The notes under the pieces are model-generated. The model worked only from the letters and a program-made list of their open reading frames with translations, searched no databases and was not told where the DNA came from. A program made the translations under genes and the position numbers. A stretch of 64,000 bases of DNA from Gibbula magus (lineage: Eukaryota; Mollusca; Gastropoda; Trochida; Trochidae). The stretch is from contig OW388302.1 of assembly GCA_936450465.1 (NCBI GenBank), forward strand, positions 54,874,959 to 54,938,958. Reading direction: 5' to 3'. Each line of letters starts with the position of its first letter. Positions within the stretch are counted from its first letter, which is position 1. Positions 19,714 through 30,172 of this stretch are shown here, one piece after another.

Positions 19714-21727
19714 CGATGGTCAAGATCTGTCAGTTGAGTATTTTCCTCATGATGGTTTTGTTGACGATGTATGTCATAAAAAGCTCACTGATGATTACTA
19801 TGAATATGAACAGGGCACGTCTGAGATTGTGGTAAGGGGCCGTCTCAAACACAATGTTCAATTTTGGATAGATATCAAATCATCTCAATTTGTTATTGAT
19901 CTTATCCAGCATGGTTATAAGATTCCATTTGTAAATATGCCACCTCCTATGATGATATCTAACAATCAGTCAGCATTAAAACATAGAGATTTTGTTACGC
20001 AGGCAATTGGCGATCTTTTGGAGAAGCAACTTATCTGTGAATGTGAAACACCTCCATATGTGGTTAGCCCTCTCACGGTCTCGGTACAAACTTGCGGGAA
20101 GAAAAGACTGATTTTGGATCTCCATAGAATAAACTCTTATGTACATAAACTAAGTGTCAAGTACGAAGATTGGAAATGTGCTCTAAATTATATCAACAAG
20201 GGTGATTGGTTGATCAAGTTTGACGTTCATTCCGCTTACCATCACATTGATATCTTCCCCCCACATACTTGTTTTCTTGGGTTTTCATGGAAAGACAATT
20301 CCGGTCGTGATCATTATTACACCTTTTTAGTGTTACCTTTCGGGCTTACTTCAGCTCCATATGTATATACTAAGGTCACAAGACAACTGGTGAAGAAATG
20401 GAGGTACGAAGGTAAAAGAATAGTGACGTTTTTAGATGACGGTATTCTGGCTGGCTCTTCTGAAATCGAAACAAGTTTGTTGGCATCAGCAGTAAAAATA
20501 GACTTGATAAGTTCTGGGTTTGTACCCAAAGTGGAGAAATCTCTCTGGTGTCCGTCACAAGCGCTTGAATGGCTTGGATTTCATATCGACACTGATTCTA
20601 TGATTTTCACAATTCCTGATAGAAAAATTGAGAAGGTATTGTATGCGATACGGTTGTTGTTGAGTCACAAAGAACGAATTCCTGTAAAGTCTGTTGCTTC
20701 CATAATTGGTCAGATTGTGTCTATGAAGCTTATTATTGGGCCTGTCGCACAGCTAATGACAAGATCTCTCTGCATAGACGTTGTTGCTGCTGCAACTTGG
20801 AACAGTCACATCTATATGTCTGATGGTAGTGTTGAACAGCTCAAGTTTTGGGTTAACAACATACAGCGGTACAAGAGTAGAGAGTTGGTGCCTTCTACAG
20901 TAATTAAGAAACTTGTTTATACTGACGCTAGTGACACAGGCTTTGGTGGATATTGTGTTGATGTGGAGGGCTTATCTTCTCATGGTCAGTGGTCAAAACT
21001 TGAATCTATTCAAAGTTCTACCTGGAGGGAACTTAAAGCTGTACTCATGGTCCTCACTAGTTTTGTGTCACAGCTTGCTAACCAAAGTGTTAAGTGGTTC
21101 ACTGATAACCAGAATGTGGAAGCTATTACAGAGAAAGGAAGTATGAAAGTTCATTTGCAGTCACTGGCGCTTGAGATTTTCGAATTGTGTATGCAACACA
21201 GTATTGATCTTCATGTGCAATGGATTCCAAGGAGTGAGAATCAAGAAGCTGACTTTCTGAGTCGTCTGATCGATCATGATGATTGGGGAATATCTCAGAA
21301 TATTTTTAACACTGTTGATAGGAAATGGGGACCTCATCAAGTGGACAGATTTGCGTCGTATTACAATGCCAAAACTGAGAATTTTAATTCTTTGTACAGC
21401 AATCCCGGATCTGCAGCAGTTGACTGCTTTACTGTTGACTGGAGCGGAGTAATGAACTGGGTTGTCCCCCCTATCCAACTTATTCCGAGGGCAGTGAAAC
21501 ATATGTCCATGTGTAGAGCTAAAGGAACGCTTGTAGTGCCGGAATGGCATTCGGCATGTTTCTGGCCTCTGATTTGTTGCAATTCAGTGTTTATTCTACA
21601 AGTTAAGGATGTTATGTTGTTACCAATATCCAAACAATGTTATGTAGCTAGTAGGATACCGGATGGGATGTTTGGTGAACGCGATTTGCATTTTAATATG
21701 TTAGCATTGCTTGTAGATTTTTCCTGA
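19334..21727 (+). CDS. Ngaro reverse transcriptase/RNase H
   Basis: The open frame spans 797 codons, but the part before about 19700 overlaps gag and is probably not translated from 19334. RT motifs: KFDVHSAYHH (motif A, about residue 295), LVLPFGLTSAPY (motif B) and TFLDDGIL (motif C, about residues 365-370). RNase H follows with YTDASDTGFGG, STWRELKAV, FTDNQNVEAI and ENQEADFLSR, supplying Asp-Glu-Asp-Asp. The tail of about 130 residues (RKWGPHQVDRFASYYN, NWVVPPIQLIPRAV) is usual for YR retrotransposons. No break is seen. It synthesises the DNA copy from element RNA. Confidence 0.88.
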   Translation: MQIRLKVGGRQSGTMFLTSWRVIPMMTGKSLEPTIRQYVSYDRSVEEVRLTRVGQPEDRQRRRSPCKVSSHKLHLSLISLAAIIFFAGKVASLEHVSRAEISATSGESAPSVRVCQPERQLSKETSSDGQDLSVEYFPHDGFVDDVCHKKLTDDYYEYEQGTSEIVVRGRLKHNVQFWIDIKSSQFVIDLIQHGYKIPFVNMPPPMMISNNQSALKHRDFVTQAIGDLLEKQLICECETPPYVVSPLTVSVQTCGKKRLILDLHRINSYVHKLSVKYEDWKCALNYINKGDWLIKFDVHSAYHHIDIFPPHTCFLGFSWKDNSGRDHYYTFLVLPFGLTSAPYVYTKVTRQLVKKWRYEGKRIVTFLDDGILAGSSEIETSLLASAVKIDLISSGFVPKVEKSLWCPSQALEWLGFHIDTDSMIFTIPDRKIEKVLYAIRLLLSHKERIPVKSVASIIGQIVSMKLIIGPVAQLMTRSLCIDVVAAATWNSHIYMSDGSVEQLKFWVNNIQRYKSRELVPSTVIKKLVYTDASDTGFGGYCVDVEGLSSHGQWSKLESIQSSTWRELKAVLMVLTSFVSQLANQSVKWFTDNQNVEAITEKGSMKVHLQSLALEIFELCMQHSIDLHVQWIPRSENQEADFLSRLIDHDDWGISQNIFNTVDRKWGPHQVDRFASYYNAKTENFNSLYSNPGSAAVDCFTVDWSGVMNWVVPPIQLIPRAVKHMSMCRAKGTLVVPEWHSACFWPLICCNSVFILQVKDVMLLPISKQCYVASRIPDGMFGERDLHFNMLALLVDFS

Positions 21728-21749
21728 TTGTTTTGTATATGTTACAGAT

Positions 21750-22748
21750 GTGTTCAGATCCTTATATAAGGACGAGTTGGACGACTTGCCAGATGGTGTG
21801 CGAGAGTTGGCGGGAGATTTGCCAGGGTTGTTGGTGCATGCTAGAGCTGATGGCACTAACAAGAAGTACCAGAATGGTTTAGCAGCGTTTAAAAGGTGGG
21901 CAGAATTGAATGGTATGCCTTGTCGGTTACCAGTGTCTCATTTACACTGTGCTTTGTATATTTTGTCTGTTGTACAGAAAAGTGATACCATGTCGCCTGT
22001 TATGGCAGCTTTTTATAGCTTGAGATATGCTTATAGCATGGGGATAGACAGTCCCACTGACAATGGTTTGGTCAAGAATGTTCTCGAAGCAGCTAAACGT
22101 AAATTAGCTAAGTTTGTATCAAAGAAAGAGCCTGTTGATGTTGCTATTTTGCAGAAGTTGTATGATTCCAAAAGTGAGAATCCATCATTGGCTGATTTGA
22201 GAATATTAGCTATATGTTTAGTAGCTTATTCAGGCTTTTTGAGATCAGCAGAACTTTTAAATATTACAAGATCTGATATTGTCTTTTTCCATTCTCATAT
22301 GACTGTTTTTATTGAGAAATCGAAGACAGATGTTTATAGAGACGGGGCCTGGCTTGTTATAAGTCGGACTCATACAAAGTTGTGTCCAGTGGAATGTCTC
22401 GACAGGTACCTGACAGCAGCAGATATCCCTCCAGAGTCTCAGGAGTTCATATTCAGAAGTTTGACGAAAACTGGTAATGGTTATAAACTGAGAAAACCTA
22501 ACAGTCCCTTGTCTTATACCAGGCTTAGAGAGATATTTTTGGAAGCTTTATCTCCTTTTGTTGTTAACATTAAACGATATGGCCTGCATAGCTTGCGAAG
22601 TGGCGGTGCTTCAGCAGCTGCAAATAACGGCATACCGGACAGGATGTTTAAACGTCACGGTCGCTGGAAGAGCGAGAGTGCTAAGGATGGTTATATCAAG
22701 GACAGCATTAATAGTAGAATGCAAGTTTCCTTATCTTTGGGTCTTTAA
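21750..22748 (+). CDS. Ngaro tyrosine recombinase (integrase)
   Basis: A full catalytic set is visible: Arg in YSGFLRSAELLN (about residue 165), His-x-x-Arg in GLHSLRSGGAS (about residue 279), and His/Trp and Tyr in FKRHGRWKSESAKDGYIKD (about residues 300-315). The N-terminus (TNKKYQNGLAAFKRWAE) is the core-binding domain. No good ATG opens this frame: position 21750 is GTG, and the frame is open further upstream through the RT stop. A polypyrimidine-poor but plausible acceptor (GTATATGTTACAG) ends at 21747, so splicing or re-initiation may set the start. The enzyme would insert a circular element copy. Confidence 0.85.
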   Translation: MFRSLYKDELDDLPDGVRELAGDLPGLLVHARADGTNKKYQNGLAAFKRWAELNGMPCRLPVSHLHCALYILSVVQKSDTMSPVMAAFYSLRYAYSMGIDSPTDNGLVKNVLEAAKRKLAKFVSKKEPVDVAILQKLYDSKSENPSLADLRILAICLVAYSGFLRSAELLNITRSDIVFFHSHMTVFIEKSKTDVYRDGAWLVISRTHTKLCPVECLDRYLTAADIPPESQEFIFRSLTKTGNGYKLRKPNSPLSYTRLREIFLEALSPFVVNIKRYGLHSLRSGGASAAANNGIPDRMFKRHGRWKSESAKDGYIKDSINSRMQVSLSLGL

Positions 22749-22768
22749 CTTTCTTTGCTATCCTCAGG

Positions 22769-22851
22769 CGCGGAACGCACGTCGGTTCCTGTTGTTCAAG
22801 TGTGTGTTTTGTTGTGTTTTATGTATAAGCGAATGGTGGCTAGTAGGAGAA
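22769..22851 (+). repeat. Ngaro repeat B1 (83 bp)
   Basis: Matches B2 (23826-23908) from CGCGGAACGC to GAGAA. It overlaps A2 by the shared GAGAA. Confidence 0.92.
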
Positions 22852-23030
22852 ATATTATTTCTATCGGTTGAAGAATGAATTAGAAAGAAATTATTTTCTC
22901 CTAGCGGTATGAAGCGTTGACATGAGTTGTCTGCCCGGTAGGTGGCGTGTTTAGGGTGTATATAAGGGTAAAGGGGTTTGAATTTGTCATTCTCGACTAG
23001 TGTACTCCCGGCCTTTCACCATTTAACATG
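22847..23030 (+). repeat. Ngaro repeat A2 (184 bp)
   Basis: Matches A1. The B1-A2 junction reproduces the joint expected in a circular intermediate. Confidence 0.92.
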
Positions 23031-23099
23031 TTTTTGTTCTAATTATGTTTTTCTGTATGTTTCAGATGGCCATGTGTGGGTTAGCCCTTGGCGATTTGT

Positions 23100-23375
23100 G
23101 GCTGTCGAGCCTTTATAATACAATGTTATGGGATTGTATATCCTATGTCGGCTGTCGAGCCGTTATAATACGGTAATTATGGAATTATTTCTTTATGTAG
23201 GCTGTCGAGTCGTTATAATTGACAAAGTTGGGTTATATGCCATCTGTCGGCTGTCGAGCCGTTATAATACGGTAATGCTGGCTTATATGCCATCTGTCGG
23301 CTGTCGAGCCGTTATAATACAGTTATATGTTATGTTTCTTCAAAAGTTGGCCGTCGAGCCTGTAATAATACGGTA
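23100..23375 (+). repeat. Six 50-bp repeats in the Ngaro tail
   Basis: GG(C/T)(T/C)GTCGAG(C/T)C and a TATAATAC-like core recur at 23100, 23150, 23200, 23249, 23299 and 23349. The block lies between A2 and B2 and has no coding capacity. It could serve packaging or template transfer; this is a guess. Confidence 0.85.
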
Positions 23376-23813
23376 GTGTTCTACAAATGTATGTGTACCA
23401 TATGTCTACTGTCAAGGTGTTTTTCTACTTCAATGGTGGTGTTTATATCATATATTTATAAACTGACAGTGTATTGATAAGTATGTTTGTGTATGTGCAG
23501 TAACCTGTTTATATACTGTTGAAAGTGATTGGTGGTGTGTGTGCATTTGTATGCATTGTAAATATGTTTATATCAAGACATTTATTTTTGTTGGAATGAT
23601 ATATGGCAATCATGTTTTTCTATATTTAATGCATTAACGATACTGTAAACCCTCCAGTTATGGTTTTGTTGCTGCATTCGTTGAGGGAACACGGTTCCAG
23701 AGTTTTTTCTCTACGGGAGTTATTATCTCTGGTTTACGTGTCGGGCTTCAGCAAAATTACGTTATTTGCAGTTTCATGTGTATTATGTGTATATGATGTA
23801 TTTTCACGGGGTG

Positions 23814-23819
23814 AATAAA
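23814..23819 (+). terminator. AATAAA before Ngaro repeat B2
   Basis: The canonical poly(A) signal lies seven bases before B2, so polyadenylation inside B2 would end the transcript near the element's 3' edge. Confidence 0.55.
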
Positions 23820-23825
23820 AAAGGC

Positions 23826-23908
23826 CGCGGAACGCACGTCGGTTCCTGTTGTTCAAGTGTGTGTTTTGTTGTGTTTTATGTATAAGCGAATGGTGGCTAG
23901 TAGGAGAA
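23826..23908 (+). repeat. Ngaro repeat B2 (83 bp)
   Basis: Right-hand edge of the element. LINE sequence resumes with AATGTGTTTG immediately after the GAG of the shared core. Confidence 0.92.
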
Positions 23909-26900
23909 TGTGTTTGATTGTGAGAGGGAACTGACAGGGTATACATACCGGGGGATCTTCCCCCTTTAAAAGATATGAGTGTGTAAGATGAGAGTGTCCA
24001 ATACGACATCGTCGTAGGACACAAGCTTCCTGCCGGGTAAAAGAGGATAGAGATTTGTAACCTAAATGAGGTTGAATAGTGTGAAGTTTGTTATGATGTT
24101 GTTGGTCCCATTGGGACTTCCAACGTTGTTTAATGTAAGATTTAATAGCAGGTTTGGAATCCGTATATGGAACTTTGGTAGGAGAAATATGTTTGAGGTT
24201 TAATGCTGATTTAGCAGCTGAGTCAGCTTTGTTGTTACCTCTTATACCCATATGGCTAGGAAGCCAGCAGAAGACGATGTCACATTGGAGACAAGAATTA
24301 TGAAGTAATAAAATATCCCTGATAATTGGATGATCACTCTTAAAGTTTTTAATTGCTTGTAGGCAAGAAAGTGAATCGGAAAAAATAATGTAATTATTAG
24401 GGGTTGAGTTTTTAATGTGATGGACGGCCTTAAGAATGGCCTTAGCTTCTGCAGTAAAGATGCTGCTGCCATCATGCAGCCTTGTAGCATATGTTGTTGA
24501 AGGAGTCACAGTTGCTGCTGCAACTGTGGATCCATCCTTAGAACCGTCAGTGTAAATTGGTTTATAGTCTGCGAAAAAATCACGTAGACCAAAAAATGCC
24601 TGTTGAAATATTAATTGGTCTGTATTAGATTTTTTATGAGTAGATAAAGAGAGGTTGACACGGGGCCTGACCACCTGCCATGGCGGAGTGGCAAGCAAAC
24701 CGTGCTCTGCTATTGTTGAGAGGTCGATATCAGAATCTTCAACATGTTGTTGAAGTCTGATACCGAGTGGTGGAATTGCTTTGGGTTTTGAGTTATACAA
24801 CTGCTGGTATTCAGGATTGAATACGCAGTTGTATGCAGGATTTGAAGGGTTTGATTTTAATTTGGTTATATATTGAAGTGCTAGCTTGATGCGCCGATCT
24901 TCAAGAGATGGTTCATCAGCTTCAACGTAAAGGCTTTCAACAGGTGAAGTTCTGAAGGCCCCAAGACAAAGTCTGAGACCCTGGTGGTGGATTGTATTTA
25001 GCATTTTGATATATGAGGGGCGGGCAGATCCATATATTATGGATCCATAATCCAGTTTGGAGCAGATGAGTGATCGATAGAGATGAAGAAGAGTTTCTTC
25101 ATCTCCACCCCATTTATTATTTGAAACGACCTTTAAAAGGTCTAATGCCTTTAAGCATTTAGCTTTTAGGTGTTTAATATGAGGGATAAATGATAATTTG
25201 CTGTCAAAAGTAAGACCAAGAAACTTGGCCTCAGGAACGACTTTGATTGGAATTTTATCCAGAAAAAGTTCTGGATCTTTGTGCATTTTGCGCATATTGC
25301 AAAAATGCACACAAGATGTTTTAGCTTTGGAAAATTTGAAGCCGTTTTCCAACGCCCATTTGTGTATTTTATTGAGGCAGAGCTGTAATTGGCGTTCAAT
25401 TGATGGCATTTTTTTTCCTCTGCAGGAAACTCCAAAATCGTCCACAAAAAGTGAACCATCTGTATGGTCATTTAAAACTTTAGCCAAACTGTTGATTTTA
25501 ATGCTAAATAATGTGACAGATAAAATGCTACCTTGTGGGACACCCATTTCTTGATCAAAGAAATCAGAAAGGGTAGAACCGACGCGCACTTTAAATTGGC
25601 GGTCATGTAAAAAATTAGATATAAAATGAGGCATACGACCTCGCAAGCCAAATTCAAATAAATCTTTTAGGATGCCATGCTTCCATGTAGTGTCGTAAGC
25701 TTTTTCTAAATCGAAAAAGATAGACACAGCATGTTGTTTATTTATAAATGCATCACGAATAAATGATTCTAAACGAACAAGATGATCAGTGGTACTGCGT
25801 TGTTTGCGGAAACCACATTGAATATCAGTAAGTAATTTATTAGTTTCCAAGTACCAAACTAGACGATCATTGATCATCCGTTCCATAGTTTTACATACAC
25901 AACTTGTTAAGGTTATAGGACGGTAGTTGGAAGGGTCTGTATGATCCTTCCCAGGTTTTGGGATAGGCACAATAGTAGCATTGTGCCAACAAGATGGAAA
26001 TTCACCTGTTTCCCATATATGATTAAATACATGAAGTAGAACCTCAAGGCAAGGTTCCGGTAAATATTTTAAAAGTTGATAATGGATTTCATCAGGGCCG
26101 GTTGCTGTATCATGAGCTTTAGAAAGTGCAGTTTTGAGCTCTGACAAGGAGAAGTGTTCATTATAATCTTCTCCATTGTCAGATTTGAAATTAAGTGGTC
26201 GTTTTTCCTGTACCTTTTGGTACTTTTGGAAAGCAGGGACATAATTTGCAGATGAAGAATTTTTAGAGATTGTTTCAGCCAACTTATTGGCAATGTCAGA
26301 TTTTGATGTAAGAAGGTCATCATTGACCTTAAGATGTTTTATTGTAGATTTGGAACCTTTGCCTTTAATTCTACTTATCATATTCCAGACTTTGCTTATA
26401 GGTGTTCTGGAATTTATCTTAGAGACATAGCCTCTCCAAGATTCGCGTTTTTGTTGGTTGACTGTGCGTCAAGCTTTAGCTCGTGCCTTGCGACAGTTAT
26501 CTAAGTTAATTCTTGTAGGTCGTTTACTGAGCTTGCGTTCAGCTTTTTTACGTGCCTTAATGGCAGTATCGCAGGTTTCATTAAACCATGGCTTGTGAAT
26601 GCGTGGATTTGCCGAGGTTTTAGGAATAGTTTCAGTTGCTATATCAATGAGACCTTTAGAAAAGGCCTCAACAGGATCAGTTGCATTGATTATTTCATCA
26701 TATATAATATGTTCACGGCAGAGGGTAGAAAATGTACCCCAATCAGCCTTGGAAAATTTCCAACGAGGATTGTGCTCCTCGGGAATAGGTGATGAGGGTT
26801 CTAATACAATGGGGAAGTGGTCGCTCCCACATGTATCCTCATGGACTGACCATGAAAAGTCATGTAAAAGGGATGCATCAGTTACTGATAAATCTATAGC

Positions 26901-27471
26901 TGTATATGATCCTGTAGCAGGATGTAGATATGTGTTTGAACCATCATTGAATAGGCATAAATCATTTTGGGTGAGGAAACTTTCGATAATTTAACCCCCA
27001 GAGTCTAGGGTATTACAACCCCAGAGGGGATTGTGACCGTTGAAGTCAACCATGATAATAAAAGGTTTAGGTAATTGGGTAACAAGTTGATCAAGATTTT
27101 TTATAGTAAGATCTTGAGATGGTGGAATATATAAAGAACAAAGAGTTAAAGTTTTGAATAATGATAAGCTGACAGCTACAGCTTGTAATTGTGTTTTTAA
27201 TGGAATTAATCTGTGGATAATTCCATCACTTACTAAAATTGATGCACCCCCCTTAGCCCTATCAGCAGAGGGGGACATTTTTTTTTATAAAAAGTGAATG
27301 GTCTCATTGCAACTGTATCAGATTCTTTAAGATGAGTTTCTTGAAGGCAAATAGCTTGGGGATTGTATTGTTGGGCCAACAAGCCCAATTCATTAAAATT
27401 GACCTTAAAGCCTCGACAATTCCACTGGAGAATCGCCATGGATGCTAGGATGAAATAAAATATTAAAAGCC

Positions 27472-28818
27472 TCATGATGGAGGTTTTACAGGAGAAAGAC
27501 GACGGTCCTTGGACCGAGCCCTGTGTCCCTTTTTGGGGGAGTTGTTAAGAGATGCTGTGTCTGATGCGTCCATAAGGACGTCATCAGACTCATGGTCAAG
27601 AGATCCATATTTGTTGTAGATCTCTACCGCACTCCTCTGGCCTTTGGGAGTGCGGTTTGCTGATTTGGATTTGGAATTTTTAGAATTTTGTTTTGAGGAT
27701 GATGGTTTTGAATTTTTGCTTGCAGTTGGAGGTATTTTAGATCCTGTCGGTTTGACAGGCTCTGTAAGGGACAGAAGAGGGAATGTCATGGTACCTATTG
27801 TGGAAGAAGTTGAATCGCGGAGTTTGTATTGAGTTGGGGGATCACTCACCCACTGAATGTCTGTCTGAGTTGATACAGAGCGTTTAGTGGCAGTTGCTGA
27901 TGATACTATGGTTGAGTATGAGGGTTTAGGACCCTCAAGAACCAGGCGTTTGGCTTCGGGAAAAGAGATATTTTGAGTGAATTTAACTTTGAGTATCTTA
28001 GATTCCTGTTGCCCCCGTGGGCACTCCTTGGAGGAAGCCAAGTGTTCACCAGCACAGTTGGCGCATTTCGGCAACTCCTTGCACTTCTCTGGATGGCTTT
28101 CATCGTCGAGTTTGCCACACTGTGGACAAACACGCTCATCCGCTTTGCAAGAGTTGCTTCCATGGCCAAACTTCTGGCACCGGTAGCAACGGAGGGGGTT
28201 AGGGATATATAATTCCGTGGGGAGTTTGTAGTACCCTGCATACACTGTTTTTGGAGCTTGTGGGGTTGAAAATGTTAACAGATAGGTTCGCGTCTTGATG
28301 ATGTTATCCTCCTTCTTGATAGTGAACCGCTTGACAGCAGTCACTCCCTGGCTCTTCAGGTTATCAAGGAGCTCCTGTTCAGAGGAATCATCAAGACAGC
28401 GATCCTTATCCCGGATGATGGCTTTGCTGCTGTTTAGTGATGTATGAGGGGAGACTTTAACAGGTTTGTCAACGATTTTCTGCAAGGTGAGAAGTGATAT
28501 TGCCTGTTGTTTTGTTTTTACTTCCACAAGAAGGTACCCATTCCTAATTTTCTTTACATCCTTTACATCACCGGCTAGACCTTGAATGGTCTTGGCGGTG
28601 GCGAAAGGATTCAGACGGAGAGGTTTATCATCAGTGGATGATATGACCAGAAATCGAGGAAAGGTGCTTGAGTTTGAATTAGAAGTTGAAGTAGAAGATG
28701 AAGGTTTTAAGTTGGATGATTTTGATATTTTGGTTGATTTTGATGATGTTGCCTCTTCCTCAGAAGAGGGACAATCATCCGTTGATAAATTTCGCTTGTT
28801 TTTTGCTGAACGAGTCAT
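27472..28818 (-). CDS. LINE ORF1 copy A, RNA-binding protein (448 aa)
   Basis: The start is ATG 28818 (MTRSAKNKRN); an in-frame ATG at 28839 would add seven residues. A Ser/Lys-rich leader is followed by an RRM-like region (about residues 50-130, PRFLVISSTDDKPLRL and KIRNGYLLVEVKTKQQA). Three Cys/His clusters follow (about residues 208-270): CYRCQKFGHGSNSC, CPQCGKLDDESHPEKC and CANCAGEHLASSKEC. The tail is Ser/Lys-rich. ORF1p binds element RNA as a chaperone in this group. The stop overlaps the ORF2 start (ATGA), suggesting re-initiation. This copy is uninterrupted although its ORF2 is broken. Confidence 0.82.
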   Translation of the reverse strand: MTRSAKNKRNLSTDDCPSSEEEATSSKSTKISKSSNLKPSSSTSTSNSNSSTFPRFLVISSTDDKPLRLNPFATAKTIQGLAGDVKDVKKIRNGYLLVEVKTKQQAISLLTLQKIVDKPVKVSPHTSLNSSKAIIRDKDRCLDDSSEQELLDNLKSQGVTAVKRFTIKKEDNIIKTRTYLLTFSTPQAPKTVYAGYYKLPTELYIPNPLRCYRCQKFGHGSNSCKADERVCPQCGKLDDESHPEKCKELPKCANCAGEHLASSKECPRGQQESKILKVKFTQNISFPEAKRLVLEGPKPSYSTIVSSATATKRSVSTQTDIQWVSDPPTQYKLRDSTSSTIGTMTFPLLSLTEPVKPTGSKIPPTASKNSKPSSSKQNSKNSKSKSANRTPKGQRSAVEIYNKYGSLDHESDDVLMDASDTASLNNSPKKGHRARSKDRRLSPVKPPS

Positions 28819-28839
28819 GTTCGGTTGGTAAATATTCAT

Positions 28840-29437
28840 CAACCTGGATCCCCACCCACCACGGAGCACCAACAAGGGCAATGCTGTATGTCAGCGGGTG
28901 TCCTGCTGACAGCACCGGGGATACCAGGATGATATACTCCACTAAAACGTTGCCAATGTTTCACTGGATTGGCCCATGGGCCACCGCTATCTTGGAAGCC
29001 GAGAAAAGTTGATGAATGTGTGCTAGACAGCACTAAGAAAGAGTGCAGAGAGTAGGGATAGTACATCAGGAAGGAAAGCATTATGGAAAGGTGGTGAAGG
29101 TATGCAAGAGAGCACCAAGAAAGTAAAGAAAATAATTGTAAAGAGAGGTAACAGCGTAAGGAGAAGGATAGCAAAGATGTGCGCAACCAAGTGCTTGGCA
29201 TGACCAGCCGATTGACCAGACCGGACCAATCTGGCCACCTGTCTAGATGAAGTCGGGGCCGAAGCAGTGTATTGGTCAGTGGTAGCATTCTGCTACACAC
29301 AAGCCTCAACCACCAGGCATCCTTCCTCCACCCGTACAGGTCGCAGCCCACGGCAAACGGACTGCCCCCTTTTAGTCGCCTCTTACGACAAGCAGGAGGA
29401 ACTGAGGGCCTATTCTAACCCAGGCACCCCACGGGGT
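28840..29437 (-). other. LINE 5' untranslated region, copy A
   Basis: Leader between the 5' end and ORF1. Near the 5' end it carries CTTGTCGTAAGAGGCGAC, a box I associate with molluscan interspersed repeats. A 513-base open frame (28839-29351) has only GTG starts and is preserved merely because the copies are recent. An internal promoter is expected for the family but is not proven here. Confidence 0.6.
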
Positions 29438-29449
29438 TTGTGCATCCGA

Positions 29450-30172
29450 AAGTGTAAATACAATTTAATTATCTTAATTAGTTAAGCAGTTATGTTCCTT
29501 TGAACGTTGCTGAAAATAGCGATTTTCGAAAAATGACAATCTTCTATGAGATGTCACATGCAAACTATGATAGATACATATTTGCAATTAATTGTCCTCA
29601 ATAAACGACATTGCTACTGCAAAATGAGCTATTAAACAAAATGATATCTTCTGTGGTTTACGATCGAAAAATCTCCAAAGAAAGTACCCTTCGAAAATTC
29701 TCAAAACCACAATTTTTTACATTTTTGGGATTATATCCAAATTGTGCCGAAACTATCAACTTTTATAAATAATGATATGCAATGGAATTGTTAAGTTGGT
29801 TATGATAAAGAGATTGCCATAAATAACATTGTCATAACCTTATTTCAGACAGAGTTATGTCACTTTGAACAAGGAGCCGAAAAATGAACATTTAAAAAAG
29901 GACCATATTCAAGGGTAGATAATGTTAGTTTTAGGACGAAATTCAAAATTCGGTGAAAGTTTTGTGCAAATATCTTGATTAGTTTTCGAAATATTGAGGT
30001 TTGAAGTTTTGACTTCAAGGGGAGATAACTCGCGAAAGAAGTCGAAAATAAAAAAAGTGGCTCGACACAAATCCAGTTTATGTCACAAGCTACAAACTTC
30101 ACCCACTTTCTGAAGAAGTTAGCAACCATTAAAAATCTTCTTTTTTTTTTGTCAACAGAATTTTTTTTTGAA
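29450..30172. other. Downstream flank of ankyrin copy 2, no gene seen
   Basis: AT-rich; repeated at 33889-34611 and, with a deletion of about 100 bases, at 61323-61954. Confidence 0.55.

Larger units (their letters stand above)
18831..23908 (+). mobile_element. Complete Ngaro-type tyrosine-recombinase retrotransposon
   Basis: The element has three ORFs (gag-like, RT/RNase H, tyrosine recombinase) bordered by split direct repeats in the order A1 (18831-19014), B1 (22769-22851), A2 (22847-23030), B2 (23826-23908). This is the diagnostic layout of Ngaro. There is no target-site duplication. The uninterrupted LINE of unit B shows the empty site CACAGAGAATGTG near 51947-51951, so both ends can be placed to within the shared GAGAA. 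All three ORFs are open and A1/A2 and B1/B2 appear identical, so the insertion is recent. Confidence 0.92.
18696..27475 (-). pseudogene. LINE ORF2 copy A (endonuclease-RT-RNase H), broken
   Basis: ORF2 starts at ATG 27475, overlapping the ORF1 stop as ATGA. Visible domains: apurinic-like endonuclease (LQWNCRGFK, CLQETHLKES), RT with ATGPDEIHYQLLK and LFVDDFGVS, RNase H with YTDGSKDGS, TAEAKAIL, FSDSLSCLQ and GNNKADSAAK, and a C-terminal CIPCQ...TIKHIL cluster. Breaks: a net +2 frameshift within about 27273-27291, TAA near 26992-26994, TGA at 26469-26471, and the Ngaro insertion at 23904-23908, which separates the last codons (18696-18830). Sequence 23909-26381 is one long open stretch. Confidence 0.85.
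18488..29449 (-). mobile_element. Full-length I/Nimb-like LINE, copy A, split by a Ngaro element
   Basis: The minus-strand element is bounded by a 12-bp target-site duplication, TTGTGCATCCGA, at 18488-18499 and 29438-29449. The 3' end is an (ACTC)n tail on the element strand (18499-18521). It contains ORF1 with CCHC knuckles and ORF2 with endonuclease, RT and RNase H, which together with the four-base ORF overlap fit the I/Nimb group. A Ngaro element (18831-23908) interrupts it near the end of ORF2. The same insertion with the same target duplication is present in unit B, so it predates the large tandem duplication. Confidence 0.85.

Noticed and set aside
19617..19835. Third-frame ORF across the gag/RT boundary
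   Set aside because: No motif; overlaps the zinc knuckle and RT start, which are read in the other two frames.
28839..29351. 170-codon minus-strand ORF in the LINE leader, kept in three copies
   Set aside because: Starts only at GTG, has low-complexity Leu/Ser content, and is preserved merely because the copies are recent.
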